DNA of 35,775 nt from an uncultured Cryomorphaceae bacterium (GTDB lineage: Bacteria > Bacteroidota > Bacteroidia > Flavobacteriales > Schleiferiaceae), in NCBI GenBank assembly GCA_913043005.1, contig CAJWKU010000019.1, positions 1 through 35,775 on the forward strand. Direction: 5' to 3'. Below, piece by piece: positions 1 through 9,960 of this stretch. A program made the position numbers and the translations under genes. A model generated the notes under the pieces. The model had not been told where the DNA came from. It was given only the letters and a program-made list of their open reading frames with translations, and made no database searches. Each line of letters starts with the position of its first letter. Position 1 is the first letter of the stretch.

Positions 1-779
1 TGAAAAAAATCTTTACACTAGCGTTGGCATTAATGATGTCAACAATGGCCTATGGTCAAGTAGATGTCGTATATCATGTAGACGTAGCAGACTATGTTGC
101 TTCCGGAAATACGATTGCTGCAAATGGAATTCGTGTCGGCGGTAATTTTGCTGCTCAAGGAGGTACTAATGGATCTAACGCGATGTTAGATTGGAACCCA
201 ACGGATTCAAATTCTGCAATGATTGATCTAGGATCAGACGTATGGCAGATCACAGTAACTTATCCATCTACTTCAATTGGTGTTACGCAACTTTATAAGT
301 TTGTCAATGGAGATTGGGGAACTAACGAAGGAACGGATACATTAACATCTACTATTGCAAGTGATAATTGCGGTATCGATGATGGTGCAGGGAATATCAA
401 CAGGGAGCTTGTGGTGCCATCAGTGAATGGAACAATATTGAAATATTGTTGGGATAAATGCTATCAGTGCGATGGTTCAGCAGCTTCTATATCATTAGAT
501 GAGGTAATCTTAGAGGGCCTTTCAGTTTATCCTAACCCTTCTAATGGGCCAGTTTCTATAAGTTTTGATTCCAAGACAGAGGAGTCAGGAATGATAAATG
601 TTTATAATGTTTTGGGGCAGCGAGTGAATTCATTTAGTCATGATATTTCTGTTGGAAAAAACATTACAAATTGGAACTTGAATACTGCATCGGGAAAAAT
701 AGTTCCAAACGGAACTTATCTCGTTGAGGTAATTGTAAATGGTGAAAGATCAATCCAGCGAATTGCTGTGAGTATATAA
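1..779 (+). CDS. Secreted glycan-binding-like protein with T9SS type A C-terminal domain (5' end cut by one base)
   Basis: The frame is open from base 3 and reads KKIFTLALALMMSTMAYGQ. Bases 1-2 are TG, so the ATG almost certainly begins one base before the window; the full protein would be about 259 residues. Residues 1-20 are a signal peptide. The middle part (about 21-160) is a beta-rich domain containing YKFVNGDWGTNEG, which resembles the core of starch/glycogen-binding modules of the CBM20/CBM48 type, followed by a small cysteine cluster (CWDKCYQC). Residues about 170-259 are a type A T9SS sorting domain (YPNPSNG near 177-183, then INVYNVLGQRV and a GTYLVEV strand), which directs export through the type IX secretion system and surface attachment or release. 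The gene sits directly before a GH13 amylase, which supports a role in binding alpha-glucan, but that role is inferred. Secretion and sorting are well supported; the ligand is not. Confidence 0.8.
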   Translation, partial: KKIFTLALALMMSTMAYGQVDVVYHVDVADYVASGNTIAANGIRVGGNFAAQGGTNGSNAMLDWNPTDSNSAMIDLGSDVWQITVTYPSTSIGVTQLYKFVNGDWGTNEGTDTLTSTIASDNCGIDDGAGNINRELVVPSVNGTILKYCWDKCYQCDGSAASISLDEVILEGLSVYPNPSNGPVSISFDSKTEESGMINVYNVLGQRVNSFSHDISVGKNITNWNLNTASGKIVPNGTYLVEVIVNGERSIQRIAVSI

Positions 780-797
780 ATCTATCTCTGAATAACT

Positions 798-828
798 ATA
801 AAGGCCGGCATGTCCGGCCTTTATTTTT
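798..828 (+). terminator. Rho-independent terminator between the T9SS protein gene and the GH13 gene
   Basis: An 11-bp stem (798-808 with 814-824, core GGCCGG/CCGGCC) closes a five-base loop CATGT and runs into a T tract at 824-828. It ends only 14 bases before the ATG of the GH13 gene, so the downstream gene depends on read-through or on a promoter lying before the hairpin. Confidence 0.85.
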
Positions 829-842
829 AATAAATAATTCAT

Positions 843-2747
843 ATGAAATATTTCATTTGTCTCGCTATTTTACTATTGACTTTTTCTGGTTCCGCAAATG
901 AACCTTCGGAAATTAGAATTGACCCTCCCCATTGGTGGGCGGGAATGAATTATAGTTCTCTTGAATTATTAATAGAGATAAAGCTTAAGTCAAATGAAAA
1001 TTACATAATTTCAGAAGTAATAGGCAATGATATTTCGATGGTTAAAGATGAAGAAGCTCAGAATAGAGACTACCATTATGTGACTCTGAATATTGAACCT
1101 AATGCCCCTTCTCAGAAGTTAAAAATTATGGGCTGGCGAATGGGAGATAATTCTAGGGTCCCGATATCAATTACTTATGAGTTTAAGAGTCGAAGAAAAA
1201 ACCTTCATGAGTTTATTGGCTTAGACCAAAGGGACTTAATATATCTGGTTACACCGGATCGATTTGTAAATGGCAATAAAGACAATGACATAGTAAAAGG
1301 TTTGAGAGAAAAAACTATAAATCGTAATGAAGGGTTTTCTAGACACGGGGGTGACCTTCAAGGATTAACTAGTCACCTTGATTATATCAAATCTCTTGGT
1401 GCTAGCGCGGTGTGGACAAATCCTATACTAATTAATGATATGCCTGTTTATTCTTATCATGGGTACGCAATTACAGATCACTATAAGGTTGATCCTCGTT
1501 TTGGCGGAATGAAGGCTTACAAGAAATATTCAAGAGAATTGCATAAGCGAGAAATGAAATTAGTGATGGACGTGATTCCCAATCATATGGGCACGTATAA
1601 TAGATTATTTCAGGATCCTCCTGATTCCGCTTGGATAAATTCTTGGCCGCTTAATTCTGACTTAGATGAAAGAGGTGAGGTGGACAGCACAGCTTTAACG
1701 AATCATCGGTACACCTCAATTTTTGACCCATATGCTGCCCCCATTGATAAGAAGCAATTCACAGATGGTTGGTTTGTTCATTCCATGGTTGATATCAATC
1801 AAAGAGATCAAAGGTGTTCAAATTATTTAATTCAAAATAGCCTTTGGTGGATTGAAGAAGTTGGAGTTGATGCATTTAGGGTTGATACATGGGTTTATCC
1901 AGATCAAAATTTCATGGATAATTGGTCAAAACAGATTCATAAAGTTTTTCCGAATTTTTTTATTTTCAGTGAGGCTTGGGTGCATGATGGAAGCTCACAA
2001 AGATTTTATTTTAACGAAAATAAAACTTTGGACGGGGCAGCTGACTTTATGATGTATTCCTCATGGAAAGATGCTTTAGAAAATCCAACGACATGGAATA
2101 GTGGCTTGAACGCATTTTATAAAAATTTAGGCCTAGATTATCAATATAAGTCTCCTTCTAGGTTTATTACATTTTTAGATAATCATGACGAGGGAAGATT
2201 TTTCGGAAAGATTAAAGAGGACATGTCTCTTTATAAAATGGGTGTGGCCATGTTATACACAATGAGAGGGATACCATGCTTATTATACGGAACAGAAATA
2301 CTACTGAAGGAGCTTGATGATCATGGAAAAATTCGAGAAGATATGCCCGGAGGTTGGGTAGAGAAAAAGGGAGATCGGAATGCGTTTAACAATTCAGGTC
2401 TCAGTCAAGACGAAAGAGATGCTCTAAGTTTCGTTCGCGAAATGGCGCAAATTCGAGAATCATATCCCTTAATTAATACGGGATCTTTTAGACATTGGGC
2501 TCCTTACGATAAAGTATACGCATATTGCTGGTATGATGATAATGAGATTGTATTGATTTTGATGAATCGCAGTGACAGAGAAGAAATTTTTGACATGAAT
2601 AGAATGACCGAGTTATCTTTTAAGGATATCAAAATAATTTTGGATACTCAGCTTCAAATGGACTTTAATGAAAGTGAGAGAGTGTCTAAATTTAATAGAG
2701 TAGAGCTGGGGTCAAATGGATTAAAAATTCTCCATTTAACCCGATAA
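843..2747 (+). CDS. GH13 alpha-amylase family protein, cyclomaltodextrinase/neopullulanase-like (SusA type)
   Basis: Hydrolyses alpha-1,4-glucan or cyclomaltodextrin, probably in the periplasm. Residues 1-18 look like a signal peptide. An N-terminal beta domain (about 20-110) matches the Cyc-maltodext_N type, followed by the catalytic TIM barrel (about 125-540) and a C-terminal beta domain. All four GH13 regions are visible: region I DVIPNH near residue 242, region II FRVD with the nucleophile Asp348, region III SEAW with the acid/base Glu377, and region IV DNHD with Asp449. The length of 634 fits the cyclomaltodextrinase group of Bacteroidota. The neighbour upstream is a secreted protein with a starch-binding-like domain, which suggests a small alpha-glucan utilisation unit, although no SusC/SusD pair is in the window. 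Exact substrate preference cannot be told from sequence alone. Confidence 0.9.
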   Translation: MKYFICLAILLLTFSGSANEPSEIRIDPPHWWAGMNYSSLELLIEIKLKSNENYIISEVIGNDISMVKDEEAQNRDYHYVTLNIEPNAPSQKLKIMGWRMGDNSRVPISITYEFKSRRKNLHEFIGLDQRDLIYLVTPDRFVNGNKDNDIVKGLREKTINRNEGFSRHGGDLQGLTSHLDYIKSLGASAVWTNPILINDMPVYSYHGYAITDHYKVDPRFGGMKAYKKYSRELHKREMKLVMDVIPNHMGTYNRLFQDPPDSAWINSWPLNSDLDERGEVDSTALTNHRYTSIFDPYAAPIDKKQFTDGWFVHSMVDINQRDQRCSNYLIQNSLWWIEEVGVDAFRVDTWVYPDQNFMDNWSKQIHKVFPNFFIFSEAWVHDGSSQRFYFNENKTLDGAADFMMYSSWKDALENPTTWNSGLNAFYKNLGLDYQYKSPSRFITFLDNHDEGRFFGKIKEDMSLYKMGVAMLYTMRGIPCLLYGTEILLKELDDHGKIREDMPGGWVEKKGDRNAFNNSGLSQDERDALSFVREMAQIRESYPLINTGSFRHWAPYDKVYAYCWYDDNEIVLILMNRSDREEIFDMNRMTELSFKDIKIILDTQLQMDFNESERVSKFNRVELGSNGLKILHLTR

Positions 2748-2776
2748 TATCCTCTAATGGATAACAAAGAGCTTCG

Positions 2777-2784
2777 TATATTTG
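2777..2784 (+). promoter_or_regulatory. Bacteroidota -7 box for the suf operon
   Basis: TATATTTG matches the TAnnTTTG consensus exactly and lies 23 bases before the sufA ATG. I see no clear TTTG -33 element at the expected distance. Confidence 0.5.
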
Positions 2785-2807
2785 TAAATCAATTAGAATA
2801 CAATTAA

Positions 2808-3137
2808 ATGATCAATGTTTCCATTGAGGCCGCTAAAAAAGTGACATCTCTCATGAAAGAAGATGGTAAAAACACTGACTCTTCGTTTGTTCGAGTTGGT
2901 GTTAAAAGTGGTGGTTGTTCTGGATTGAGCTATGACATGGATTTTGTTGATCAAGCTAAAGATGGAGATCAACTCTTTCAAGAGAATGGCATTAAAGTTT
3001 TAGTTGAAAAAAAGAGCTTGCTGTACCTTATCGGAACGACATTAGAGTACAGTGGTGGACTTAATGGTAAAGGGTTTGCTTTTAATAACCCCAATGCCTC
3101 CCGAACATGTGGCTGCGGAGAAAGCTTTTCATTGTGA
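2808..3137 (+). CDS. sufA: SufA/HesB/IscA-type iron-sulfur carrier protein
   Basis: A-type carrier that receives Fe-S clusters from the SufBCD scaffold and passes them to apo-proteins. The 109-residue protein has the three conserved cysteines of the family: one in GGCSGLSY and two in the C-terminal CGCG motif (RTCGCGESF). It is the first gene of the suf operon, with a -7 box 23 bases upstream, and its TGA overlaps the GTG start of sufB (GTGA). The position before sufBCD is the usual place for this carrier in Bacteroidota. Naming it sufA rather than erpA or iscA rests on that context. Confidence 0.92.
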   Translation: MINVSIEAAKKVTSLMKEDGKNTDSSFVRVGVKSGGCSGLSYDMDFVDQAKDGDQLFQENGIKVLVEKKSLLYLIGTTLEYSGGLNGKGFAFNNPNASRTCGCGESFSL

Positions 3138-4573
3138 GCGATAATGATAAGATCATTGATGAGGTAACATCCAGTGATTACAAGTACGGTTTTTCGACAG
3201 AGATAGATTCTGACACAATAGATCCTGGCCTAAGCGAGGATGTTATTAGGCAGATATCTCTAAAAAAGGATGAACCACAATGGATGACGGATTGGAGATT
3301 AGATGCCTATAAGGTCTGGAAGGAAATGGATGAACCGGACTGGGCCAATGTGAGCTATTCAAAGCCTGATTTTCAAAATATATCTTACTATTCGGCTGTT
3401 AAGAAAAAACAATATGATAGTCTCGATGAAGTAGACCCTGAATTACTCAAAACATTTGAAAAATTAGGAATTAGCTTAGATGAGCAAAAAAGACTTTCTG
3501 GAGTTGCTATGGATATTGTAGTGGACTCAGTTAGCGTAGCTACAACATTTAAGAAAACGTTAAAGGAAAAAGGAATTATTTTTTGTTCTATGAGTGAGGC
3601 AATAAAGGAACATCCTGAATTGGTAAAAAAACACTTGGGAACTGTAATCCCGAAATCAGATAATTATTATGCCGCATTGAATAGTGCTGTATTTACAGAT
3701 GGGTCATTTTGTTACATTCCTAATGGTGTTAGATGTCCAATGGAACTTAGCACCTACTTCCGTATAAATGAAGCTGGGACAGGTCAGTTCGAGCGAACTC
3801 TGTTGATAGCGGACAAAGGGAGTTATGTTAGTTATTTGGAAGGGTGTACGGCACCGCAACGGGACGAAAATCAATTGCATGCTGCAGTAGTAGAATTAAT
3901 AGCTATGGACGATTCTGAAATCAAATATTCAACTGTCCAAAATTGGTTCCCAGGTGATTCTAATGGGAAAGGCGGGGTCTTCAATTTTGTCACCAAAAGA
4001 GGAATTTGTGAAACTCAAGCTAAGATATCATGGACTCAAGTTGAGACAGGGTCTGCGGTAACTTGGAAGTACCCTAGCTGTATTTTGAAAGGGGATAATA
4101 GCATAGGCGAATTTTATTCGGTAGCATTGACTAATAATTTTCAGCAAGCAGATACTGGAACAAAAATGTTACATCTTGGGAGCAATACCAAGAGCACAAT
4201 AATTAGTAAAGGAATAAGTGCTGGGAGAAGTCATAATAGCTACAGAGGTCTGGTTAGAATGGGGCCAAGAGCAAAAAATGCAAGAAACTTTTCTCAATGC
4301 GATTCTCTTTTGATGGGAGATAAGTGTGGGGCTCATACATTCCCATATATCGAAGTAAAAAATTCAACAGCTAAAACAGAACATGAGGCAACAACTTCAA
4401 AAATAGGTGAAGACCAAATTTTTTATTGCCAGCAAAGAGGTTTGAATCCTGAAGCGGCAATTGCCCTTATAGTAAATGGATATTGCAAAGATGTTTTAAA
4501 TCAATTACCGATGGAATTTGCGGTGGAAGCTCAAAAGTTATTAGCGATTAGTCTTGAGGGTTCTGTTGGATAA
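3134..4573 (+). CDS. sufB: Fe-S cluster assembly scaffold SufB
   Basis: Core scaffold subunit of the SufBC2D complex, which builds Fe-S clusters in the cytoplasm. The sequence follows the family throughout: an N-terminal [14 protein letters not shown] segment, [17 protein letters not shown], the beta-helix core, and the C-terminal [20 protein letters not shown] motif. An upstream in-frame ATG exists at 3107 inside sufA, but I chose GTG at 3134 because it gives the usual SufB amino terminus (VSDNDKI) and a four-base GTGA overlap with the sufA stop, the same coupling as sufC/sufD. This makes 479 residues, close to the normal length. sufC follows after 10 bases. Confidence 0.95.
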   Translation: MSDNDKIIDEVTSSDYKYGFSTEIDSDTIDPGLSEDVIRQISLKKDEPQWMTDWRLDAYKVWKEMDEPDWANVSYSKPDFQNISYYSAVKKKQYDSLDEVDPELLKTFEKLGISLDEQKRLSGVAMDIVVDSVSVATTFKKTLKEKGIIFCSMSEAIKEHPELVKKHLGTVIPKSDNYYAALNSAVFTDGSFCYIPNGVRCPMELSTYFRINEAGTGQFERTLLIADKGSYVSYLEGCTAPQRDENQLHAAVVELIAMDDSEIKYSTVQNWFPGDSNGKGGVFNFVTKRGICETQAKISWTQVETGSAVTWKYPSCILKGDNSIGEFYSVALTNNFQQADTGTKMLHLGSNTKSTIISKGISAGRSHNSYRGLVRMGPRAKNARNFSQCDSLLMGDKCGAHTFPYIEVKNSTAKTEHEATTSKIGEDQIFYCQQRGLNPEAAIALIVNGYCKDVLNQLPMEFAVEAQKLLAISLEGSVG

Positions 4574-4583
4574 TTAAAATATT

Positions 4584-5333
4584 ATGTTAGAAATAGTTAA
4601 TCTTCATGCGAGCATTGATAATAAGGTGATTCTTAATGGAATTAATTTAAAAATCAACCTTGGCGAGGTCCATGCAATAATGGGCCCCAATGGATCAGGA
4701 AAGAGCACATTATCCAATGTTATAGCGGGACATGATGGATATGATATAATTAGTGGAGATATTCTTTTTGATGGTGATAGTGTGTTGGATTTTCCTCCAG
4801 AAAAACGGGCACATCTTGGCCTTTTCTTAAGTTTCCAATATCCAGTGGAAATTCCAGGAATTACGGTATCTAATTTTATCAGAACTGCGCTAAATGAAAT
4901 TCGTAAAGCTAAAGGTGAAGAGTCTTTAGGAGCATCACCTATGTTAAAACTGATGCGTGAAAAAATGAAAGTTTTAGAGATGGATAAAGGATTTTTAAGT
5001 CGGTCTTTAAATGAAGGATTTAGTGGCGGGGAAAAGAAAAGAAATGAAATTTTTCAGATGGCGATGCTAGAACCGAAAATGGCAATTCTTGATGAAACTG
5101 ATTCCGGACTGGATATCGATGCTCTAAGAGTTGTTGCTAATGGTGTTAACGCTTTGCGCAGTGATAGAAACGCATTCATAGTAATTACTCATTATCAAAG
5201 ACTCCTTGATTACATTATTCCAGATTTTGTTCATGTTCTATTTAATGGAAAAATCGTAAAGTCAGGAGGCAAAGAGTTAGCCATTGAACTGGAAAAACGG
5301 GGTTATGATTGGATCAAAAAGGAGCAGAAATGA
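4584..5333 (+). CDS. sufC: Fe-S cluster assembly ATPase SufC
   Basis: ABC-type ATPase subunit that drives conformational change in SufBC2D. The 249-residue protein has Walker A GPNGSGKST at residues 34-42, a Q-loop FQYPVEIPG, the ABC signature FSGGEKKR, Walker B MAILDETDSGLD and the switch His in VITHYQR. The ETDSGLD sequence and the signature with EKKR are typical of SufC rather than of transport ABC proteins. Its stop codon overlaps the sufD start (ATGA at 5330-5333), so the two are translationally coupled. Confidence 0.97.
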   Translation: MLEIVNLHASIDNKVILNGINLKINLGEVHAIMGPNGSGKSTLSNVIAGHDGYDIISGDILFDGDSVLDFPPEKRAHLGLFLSFQYPVEIPGITVSNFIRTALNEIRKAKGEESLGASPMLKLMREKMKVLEMDKGFLSRSLNEGFSGGEKKRNEIFQMAMLEPKMAILDETDSGLDIDALRVVANGVNALRSDRNAFIVITHYQRLLDYIIPDFVHVLFNGKIVKSGGKELAIELEKRGYDWIKKEQK

Positions 5334-6652
5334 AGGATCGTTTGTCCGCTTTTTATTGGTTAAATGAAACACAATTTGCCCAAGCATCAAGTGAACAGAT
5401 TACCTCTCAGCGCAGAAGTGCAATTGAAAAATTTGAGATTGAGGGATTTCCATCAGTAAAAGATGAGGAATGGAAGTATACTTCATTAAAAAAATTAATC
5501 ACCCCAGATTATCTTTTTCCTTCGCCATTTGTTCCCCTTGATCAAGAAGAACAAATTGATTTCAATGATATCAAGCAATTCCTTGTCAATGATATAGATT
5601 GCTACCAGGTAGTATTTATTAATGGACGTTATTCATCATGGCTTTCTGAGACAACGCATACTAATTATGATATATGTACTTTGGGAAGTGCATGGAAAAA
5701 GTATCCAGAGGTTGTTGAAAGTTATTTTAATAAACTAACAAAGGATGACGGCCCATTAGTTCAACTAAATACCGGTTTAGCCTGGGAAGGTTTATATATA
5801 AATGTCCCTAAAAATATAATTGTTGATAAGCCAATTCAAGTCCTTTACATTAGCACGGGAGATACTCCTGTATTTAATCAAACAAGGAGTTTGATCATTC
5901 TTTCAGAGGGTTCAAGTGCTGAGATAATTGAACGACATCATTCGTTGACAAATCATGAAACATGGACAAATGCTGTTGATGAACTTCATGTTGGTTCAAA
6001 TGCAAAAATACATTGGGTCAAACTTCAACATGATTCGTCTAATGCCTCTCTAACGCAACATAGTAAGATTCATCAAGAAAAGGATAGCACAGCAATAGTG
6101 CATACTATTTCAACTGGGGGAAAACTTATAAGAAATAATTTAGATTTTTCTTTGACTGGAAAAGGAGCTGAAGCGAGAATGTTTGGACTTTCTTTAGGTA
6201 GTGATCGTCAACTTGTTGATCATCATACGCGAGTTGATCATATTGCCCCAAATTGTTCTAGTCACGAGGCTTATAAAGGAATTTATGATGAATCTTCTCG
6301 AGGAGTTTTTAATGGGAAAATATATGTTCATATTGATGCTCAAAAAACACAGGCATATCAACAGAATAATAACTTAATTCTAAGCGAAAAGGCGACTATT
6401 GACACTAAACCTCAACTTGAAATATTCGCAGATGACGTAAAATGCACCCATGGCTGCACGATTGGCCAGCTTGATGAAGATGCTTTATTTTATCTAAGAG
6501 CTCGGGGCATAAGAAATAAAGAAGCAAAGGCATTATTAATGTTAGCTTTTGCAAATGATGCGATTGCGGATATTCAGCATCCAAGTTTAAGAGTTAAGCT
6601 TAGCCAACTGATAGGCCGTAAACTTGGAGTTGACATGAGCAATGCTCTTTAA
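5330..6652 (+). CDS. sufD: Fe-S cluster assembly protein SufD
   Basis: Partner of SufB in the SufBC2D scaffold. The 440-residue protein begins with MKDRLSAFYWLNE and carries the C-terminal family motif HGCTIGQLDEDALFYLRARG with the preceding conserved KCTHGCT. An ATG at 5309 also lies in frame inside sufC, but ATG at 5330 is preferred: it overlaps the sufC stop as ATGA and has a GGAG five bases upstream, a rare visible ribosome binding site in this window. sufD is the last suf gene here; no cysteine desulfurase (sufS) or sufE follows within the window, which differs from many relatives. Confidence 0.93.
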   Translation: MKDRLSAFYWLNETQFAQASSEQITSQRRSAIEKFEIEGFPSVKDEEWKYTSLKKLITPDYLFPSPFVPLDQEEQIDFNDIKQFLVNDIDCYQVVFINGRYSSWLSETTHTNYDICTLGSAWKKYPEVVESYFNKLTKDDGPLVQLNTGLAWEGLYINVPKNIIVDKPIQVLYISTGDTPVFNQTRSLIILSEGSSAEIIERHHSLTNHETWTNAVDELHVGSNAKIHWVKLQHDSSNASLTQHSKIHQEKDSTAIVHTISTGGKLIRNNLDFSLTGKGAEARMFGLSLGSDRQLVDHHTRVDHIAPNCSSHEAYKGIYDESSRGVFNGKIYVHIDAQKTQAYQQNNNLILSEKATIDTKPQLEIFADDVKCTHGCTIGQLDEDALFYLRARGIRNKEAKALLMLAFANDAIADIQHPSLRVKLSQLIGRKLGVDMSNAL

Positions 6653-6721
6653 CTCATATAAAGTTCATTGATCTAAGTCATAATAGTATCTTAGCGGTTC
6701 TATTTAATAATTTCAAGCTCT

Positions 6722-9700
6722 ATGAATCTCTCTTTCAAACAAGTCAATTCCCTTATGGGTTGGGTCACTTTCCTGATTGCATTATTCACTTACGTAAGTA
6801 CTTTAGAGCCTACGGTGAGTTTTTGGGATTGTGGTGAATACATTGCTACTTCAGTAAAGCTTCAAGTTGGCCATCCCCCTGGGGCTCCGGTGTTTCAATT
6901 AGTTGCAAATGTGCTTTCACAATTAGCCTTTGGAGATGTCTCAAGACAGGCTTTTTATGTAAATATGGTTTCAGGACTTTCTAGTGCATTTACAATTCCT
7001 TTTCTGTTCTGGACTATTACGATGCTTGGCAGAAAACTATTTGCTACAGTTGATATATCTAAAGGCCAAGAAATTATTTTGATAGGTTCAGGATTAGTAG
7101 GTGCTTTAGCATTTACATTCAGTGACTCATTCTGGTTTTCAGCTGTGGAGGGAGAAGTTTATGCAATGTCAAGTTGTTTTACAGCTATAGCTTTTTGGGC
7201 AGTTTTAAAATGGGAATCTGTCGTAGATTCAGACGAATACGCTAATCGTTGGTTACTCCTAATTGCTTACCTCACAGGGTTATCTGTCGGGATTCACATA
7301 CTGGTTTTCTTAACAATTCCATCAGTTGTAATGATCTATTTCTACAAGAAATTCCCTGAGGTGAATTGGAAGAAATGGGTTCTTGCTAATGCTGCCTCAA
7401 TAGGAATATTAGCGCTAGTTTTTGCAGTTATAATTCCTTTTGTTCTTTCGCTTTTTGGCTGGTTAGAAATCACTGCTGTGAATTCACTTAGTATGCCTAA
7501 AAATTCAGGTTCTTTTATTGCAGTCTTATTGTTAGGTGGGTTTATTTACTTTGGAATACGTTGGGCAAAGAGAAATAACCGGCCATTGATTTCACAAGGT
7601 ATTCATGCTTTAGTTTTTCTTCTTATTGGTTATTCTAGCTTTATCGTTTTAGCTGTCAGATCTAATGCAAATACTCCCATCGATGAGAATAATCCAGAAG
7701 ACGCCATGGCTCTTCTTTCTTATTACAATAGAGATCAATATGGTGATTGGCCTATTTTATTTGGACAAAGCTTTAATAGTCAGCTAGACAGTAAAAAGCC
7801 TTATACAGATGGACCTCCTGCATACGCGTTTAGTAAGGAGTCTGGTGAATATGAAATTACCAATAATGGAAAAGCATCAAAACCTAATTATTCAAAAAAT
7901 GATATTAGTTTCTTCCCAAGAATGTGGTCTGATCAGGCAAATCATGTTGAAAATTATCAAAAACTTATGGGGGTTAAAAAGACAGATAAACTGGAATTTA
8001 AAGACCATTTTAGATTCTTTATGGATTACCAGGTTGGTCAAATGTGGTTTCGGTACTTCATGTGGAATTTCTCAGGAAGACAAAATGATGATCAGAATAG
8101 ATATGAATTAACCAAGGGCAATTGGATTACCGGAATATCATTCATTGATAAGATGAGACTTGGGCCACAAGACAATTTGCCCGCACATTTTCTAAGTAAC
8201 CCCTCGCGAAATGTTTATTTTGGACTCCCCCTTATCCTGGGATTAGCGGGACTTTACTTCCAGGCTAAGCGCGATAAAAGGAATGCTTGGGTCGTTTCAT
8301 TATTATTCCTATTTACAGGGCTAGCTATTGTAGTTTATACAAATCATAAACCTTTTGAACCTAGAGAAAGAGATTATGCCTTTGTAGGATCATTCTATGT
8401 TTTTGCAATATGGATTGGTATAGGAGTTATTGCTATTTATGAATGGTTAGGTAAATACAGAAGCTCAATATCTGCATCAATAATAACGGTTATAGCATTA
8501 GCAATTCCTTCTCTAATGGCGGCTCAGAACTGGGACGACCACGACCGAAGTGATCGGTATACAGCCAGAGAGATTGCAAAAATGTATTTAAATAGCTGTG
8601 AACCAAATGCTATTCTTTTCACGAATGGGGATAATGATACTTTCCCGTTATGGTATGTTCAAGAGGTTGAGGGATATCGAACAGATGTAAGGATTGTCAA
8701 CTTGTCTTTATTAAATACCGATTGGTATATTGATATGATGAAGAGAAAATTTTATGATGGGGATGCTGTTCCTTTTACTTTAGAGAAAAAGGATTATGTT
8801 CAGGGGACTCGAGATGTTCTTTATTATCAAGATTTAAAAATATCTGGAAGATGGTACGCTCAAGACTTCATAGATTATGCTTTGCGTAATGATGATGGTG
8901 TTTTTTTCACAGCATTTCCAAACACTCAGAGTCCAAAAAAATTACAGTTTTTCCCGATGAAGAAATTTCGTATACCAGTTGACAAAAGTGCGGTTATTTC
9001 AAATGGTGTTGTGTTAGATTCATCAAAAATTGTCGATTTTATTGATTGGAATTGGAATTCCAATGTAATCTCAAAAAGAGATCTCATGTTGATAGATTTG
9101 ATTTCGAATAATAATTGGTCAAGGCCAATTTATTTTTCTACCACTGTGGGAAGCTCGGCTAGTTCTTTCTTTTGGCTGCAAAAGTATTTTCGCCTGGAGG
9201 GGCTTGCGTACAGGTTTGTTCCAGTAGTAACAGAAGGATCTGGAAATCAGTTTGATTTCGGCTCGGTAAATGCTGATAAAATGCTATCTGTAATGTATAA
9301 TCCTGAAGGCAATGAAAGTAAGTTCAACTTTGGGAATATGGAAAAGCCAGATGTATTTCTAGATGAGACAGTTAGAAGATCTAGTTTCAATTTGCGTATT
9401 AATTATGGGAGACTCGCTTCCGAACTTTCTAGTTTAGGAAGAACGGACGAAGCATTGAAAGTTTTAGATTTTGCTATGGAAAAAATGCCTGTGAATAAAT
9501 TGGGTTATGATTATTTCTTCCTGAACCTAATAGAAGGATATTACCAGGCTGGCGCTAAGGAAAGAGCTATGAATTACGTACAGGATTTTTCTAATGCAAT
9601 GGAAGAAGAATTGAGATACTATGCTCAGTTTAAGGGTTCGGATAAAAGAGCTATTCAAAATGAAATCCAGACCGATTTGCAATTCATGCAAATGCTTGCT

Positions 9701-9808
9701 AGAATGCTTATGCAATATGAATATAATAATGAGCCCTTGACTCAGGAAGAATATAAAAATGTTGAGTTGATCAGACTCTATGAGGAACTTGCTGAATTAT
9801 GCAGTTGA
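6722..9808 (+). CDS. DUF2723 multi-pass membrane protein, GT-C/O-mannosyltransferase-like, with C-terminal TPR-like region
   Basis: Large inner-membrane protein (1028 residues) of the DUF2723 family, which is related to protein O-mannosyltransferases of the GT-C fold. The first loop after TM1 holds EPTVSFWDCGEYIA (WDCGEY at 35-40) with an Asp/Glu pair, the kind of acidic residues used by GT-C enzymes, followed by HPPG at 51-54. Residues 1-320 and about 500-610 hold many hydrophobic segments. A soluble region follows, with TNGDNDTFPLWY, a family hallmark. The end, about 900-1000, is helical and TPR-like (LSSLGRTDEALKVLDFAMEKMP). It probably transfers a sugar from a polyprenyl-phosphate donor to an exported acceptor. 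The polyprenyl-P-mannose synthase at 23992-24717 could supply the donor. The acceptor is unknown; function is inferred from family membership. Confidence 0.85.
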   Translation: MNLSFKQVNSLMGWVTFLIALFTYVSTLEPTVSFWDCGEYIATSVKLQVGHPPGAPVFQLVANVLSQLAFGDVSRQAFYVNMVSGLSSAFTIPFLFWTITMLGRKLFATVDISKGQEIILIGSGLVGALAFTFSDSFWFSAVEGEVYAMSSCFTAIAFWAVLKWESVVDSDEYANRWLLLIAYLTGLSVGIHILVFLTIPSVVMIYFYKKFPEVNWKKWVLANAASIGILALVFAVIIPFVLSLFGWLEITAVNSLSMPKNSGSFIAVLLLGGFIYFGIRWAKRNNRPLISQGIHALVFLLIGYSSFIVLAVRSNANTPIDENNPEDAMALLSYYNRDQYGDWPILFGQSFNSQLDSKKPYTDGPPAYAFSKESGEYEITNNGKASKPNYSKNDISFFPRMWSDQANHVENYQKLMGVKKTDKLEFKDHFRFFMDYQVGQMWFRYFMWNFSGRQNDDQNRYELTKGNWITGISFIDKMRLGPQDNLPAHFLSNPSRNVYFGLPLILGLAGLYFQAKRDKRNAWVVSLLFLFTGLAIVVYTNHKPFEPRERDYAFVGSFYVFAIWIGIGVIAIYEWLGKYRSSISASIITVIALAIPSLMAAQNWDDHDRSDRYTAREIAKMYLNSCEPNAILFTNGDNDTFPLWYVQEVEGYRTDVRIVNLSLLNTDWYIDMMKRKFYDGDAVPFTLEKKDYVQGTRDVLYYQDLKISGRWYAQDFIDYALRNDDGVFFTAFPNTQSPKKLQFFPMKKFRIPVDKSAVISNGVVLDSSKIVDFIDWNWNSNVISKRDLMLIDLISNNNWSRPIYFSTTVGSSASSFFWLQKYFRLEGLAYRFVPVVTEGSGNQFDFGSVNADKMLSVMYNPEGNESKFNFGNMEKPDVFLDETVRRSSFNLRINYGRLASELSSLGRTDEALKVLDFAMEKMPVNKLGYDYFFLNLIEGYYQAGAKERAMNYVQDFSNAMEEELRYYAQFKGSDKRAIQNEIQTDLQFMQMLARMLMQYEYNNEPLTQEEYKNVELIRLYEELAELCS

Positions 9809-9960
9809 TCTTTAAGGAGATTAATTTTTGATTAGCTGAAAGTTGGGAATATATTATAACCAGATTCATGGTTTCAAGTATTCTTATCAAAGAATCCTTT
9901 TAATGGCTTATTGAGTTAGTAATTATAACTACTTTCGCGCGCTAACTAGTTTAAGGAAAA

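Noticed and set aside
3107-3133. Upstream ATG for sufB inside sufA
   Set aside because: The added residues (MWLRRKLFI) are unlike SufB and arise from the CGCG region of sufA; GTG at 3134 gives the family amino terminus.
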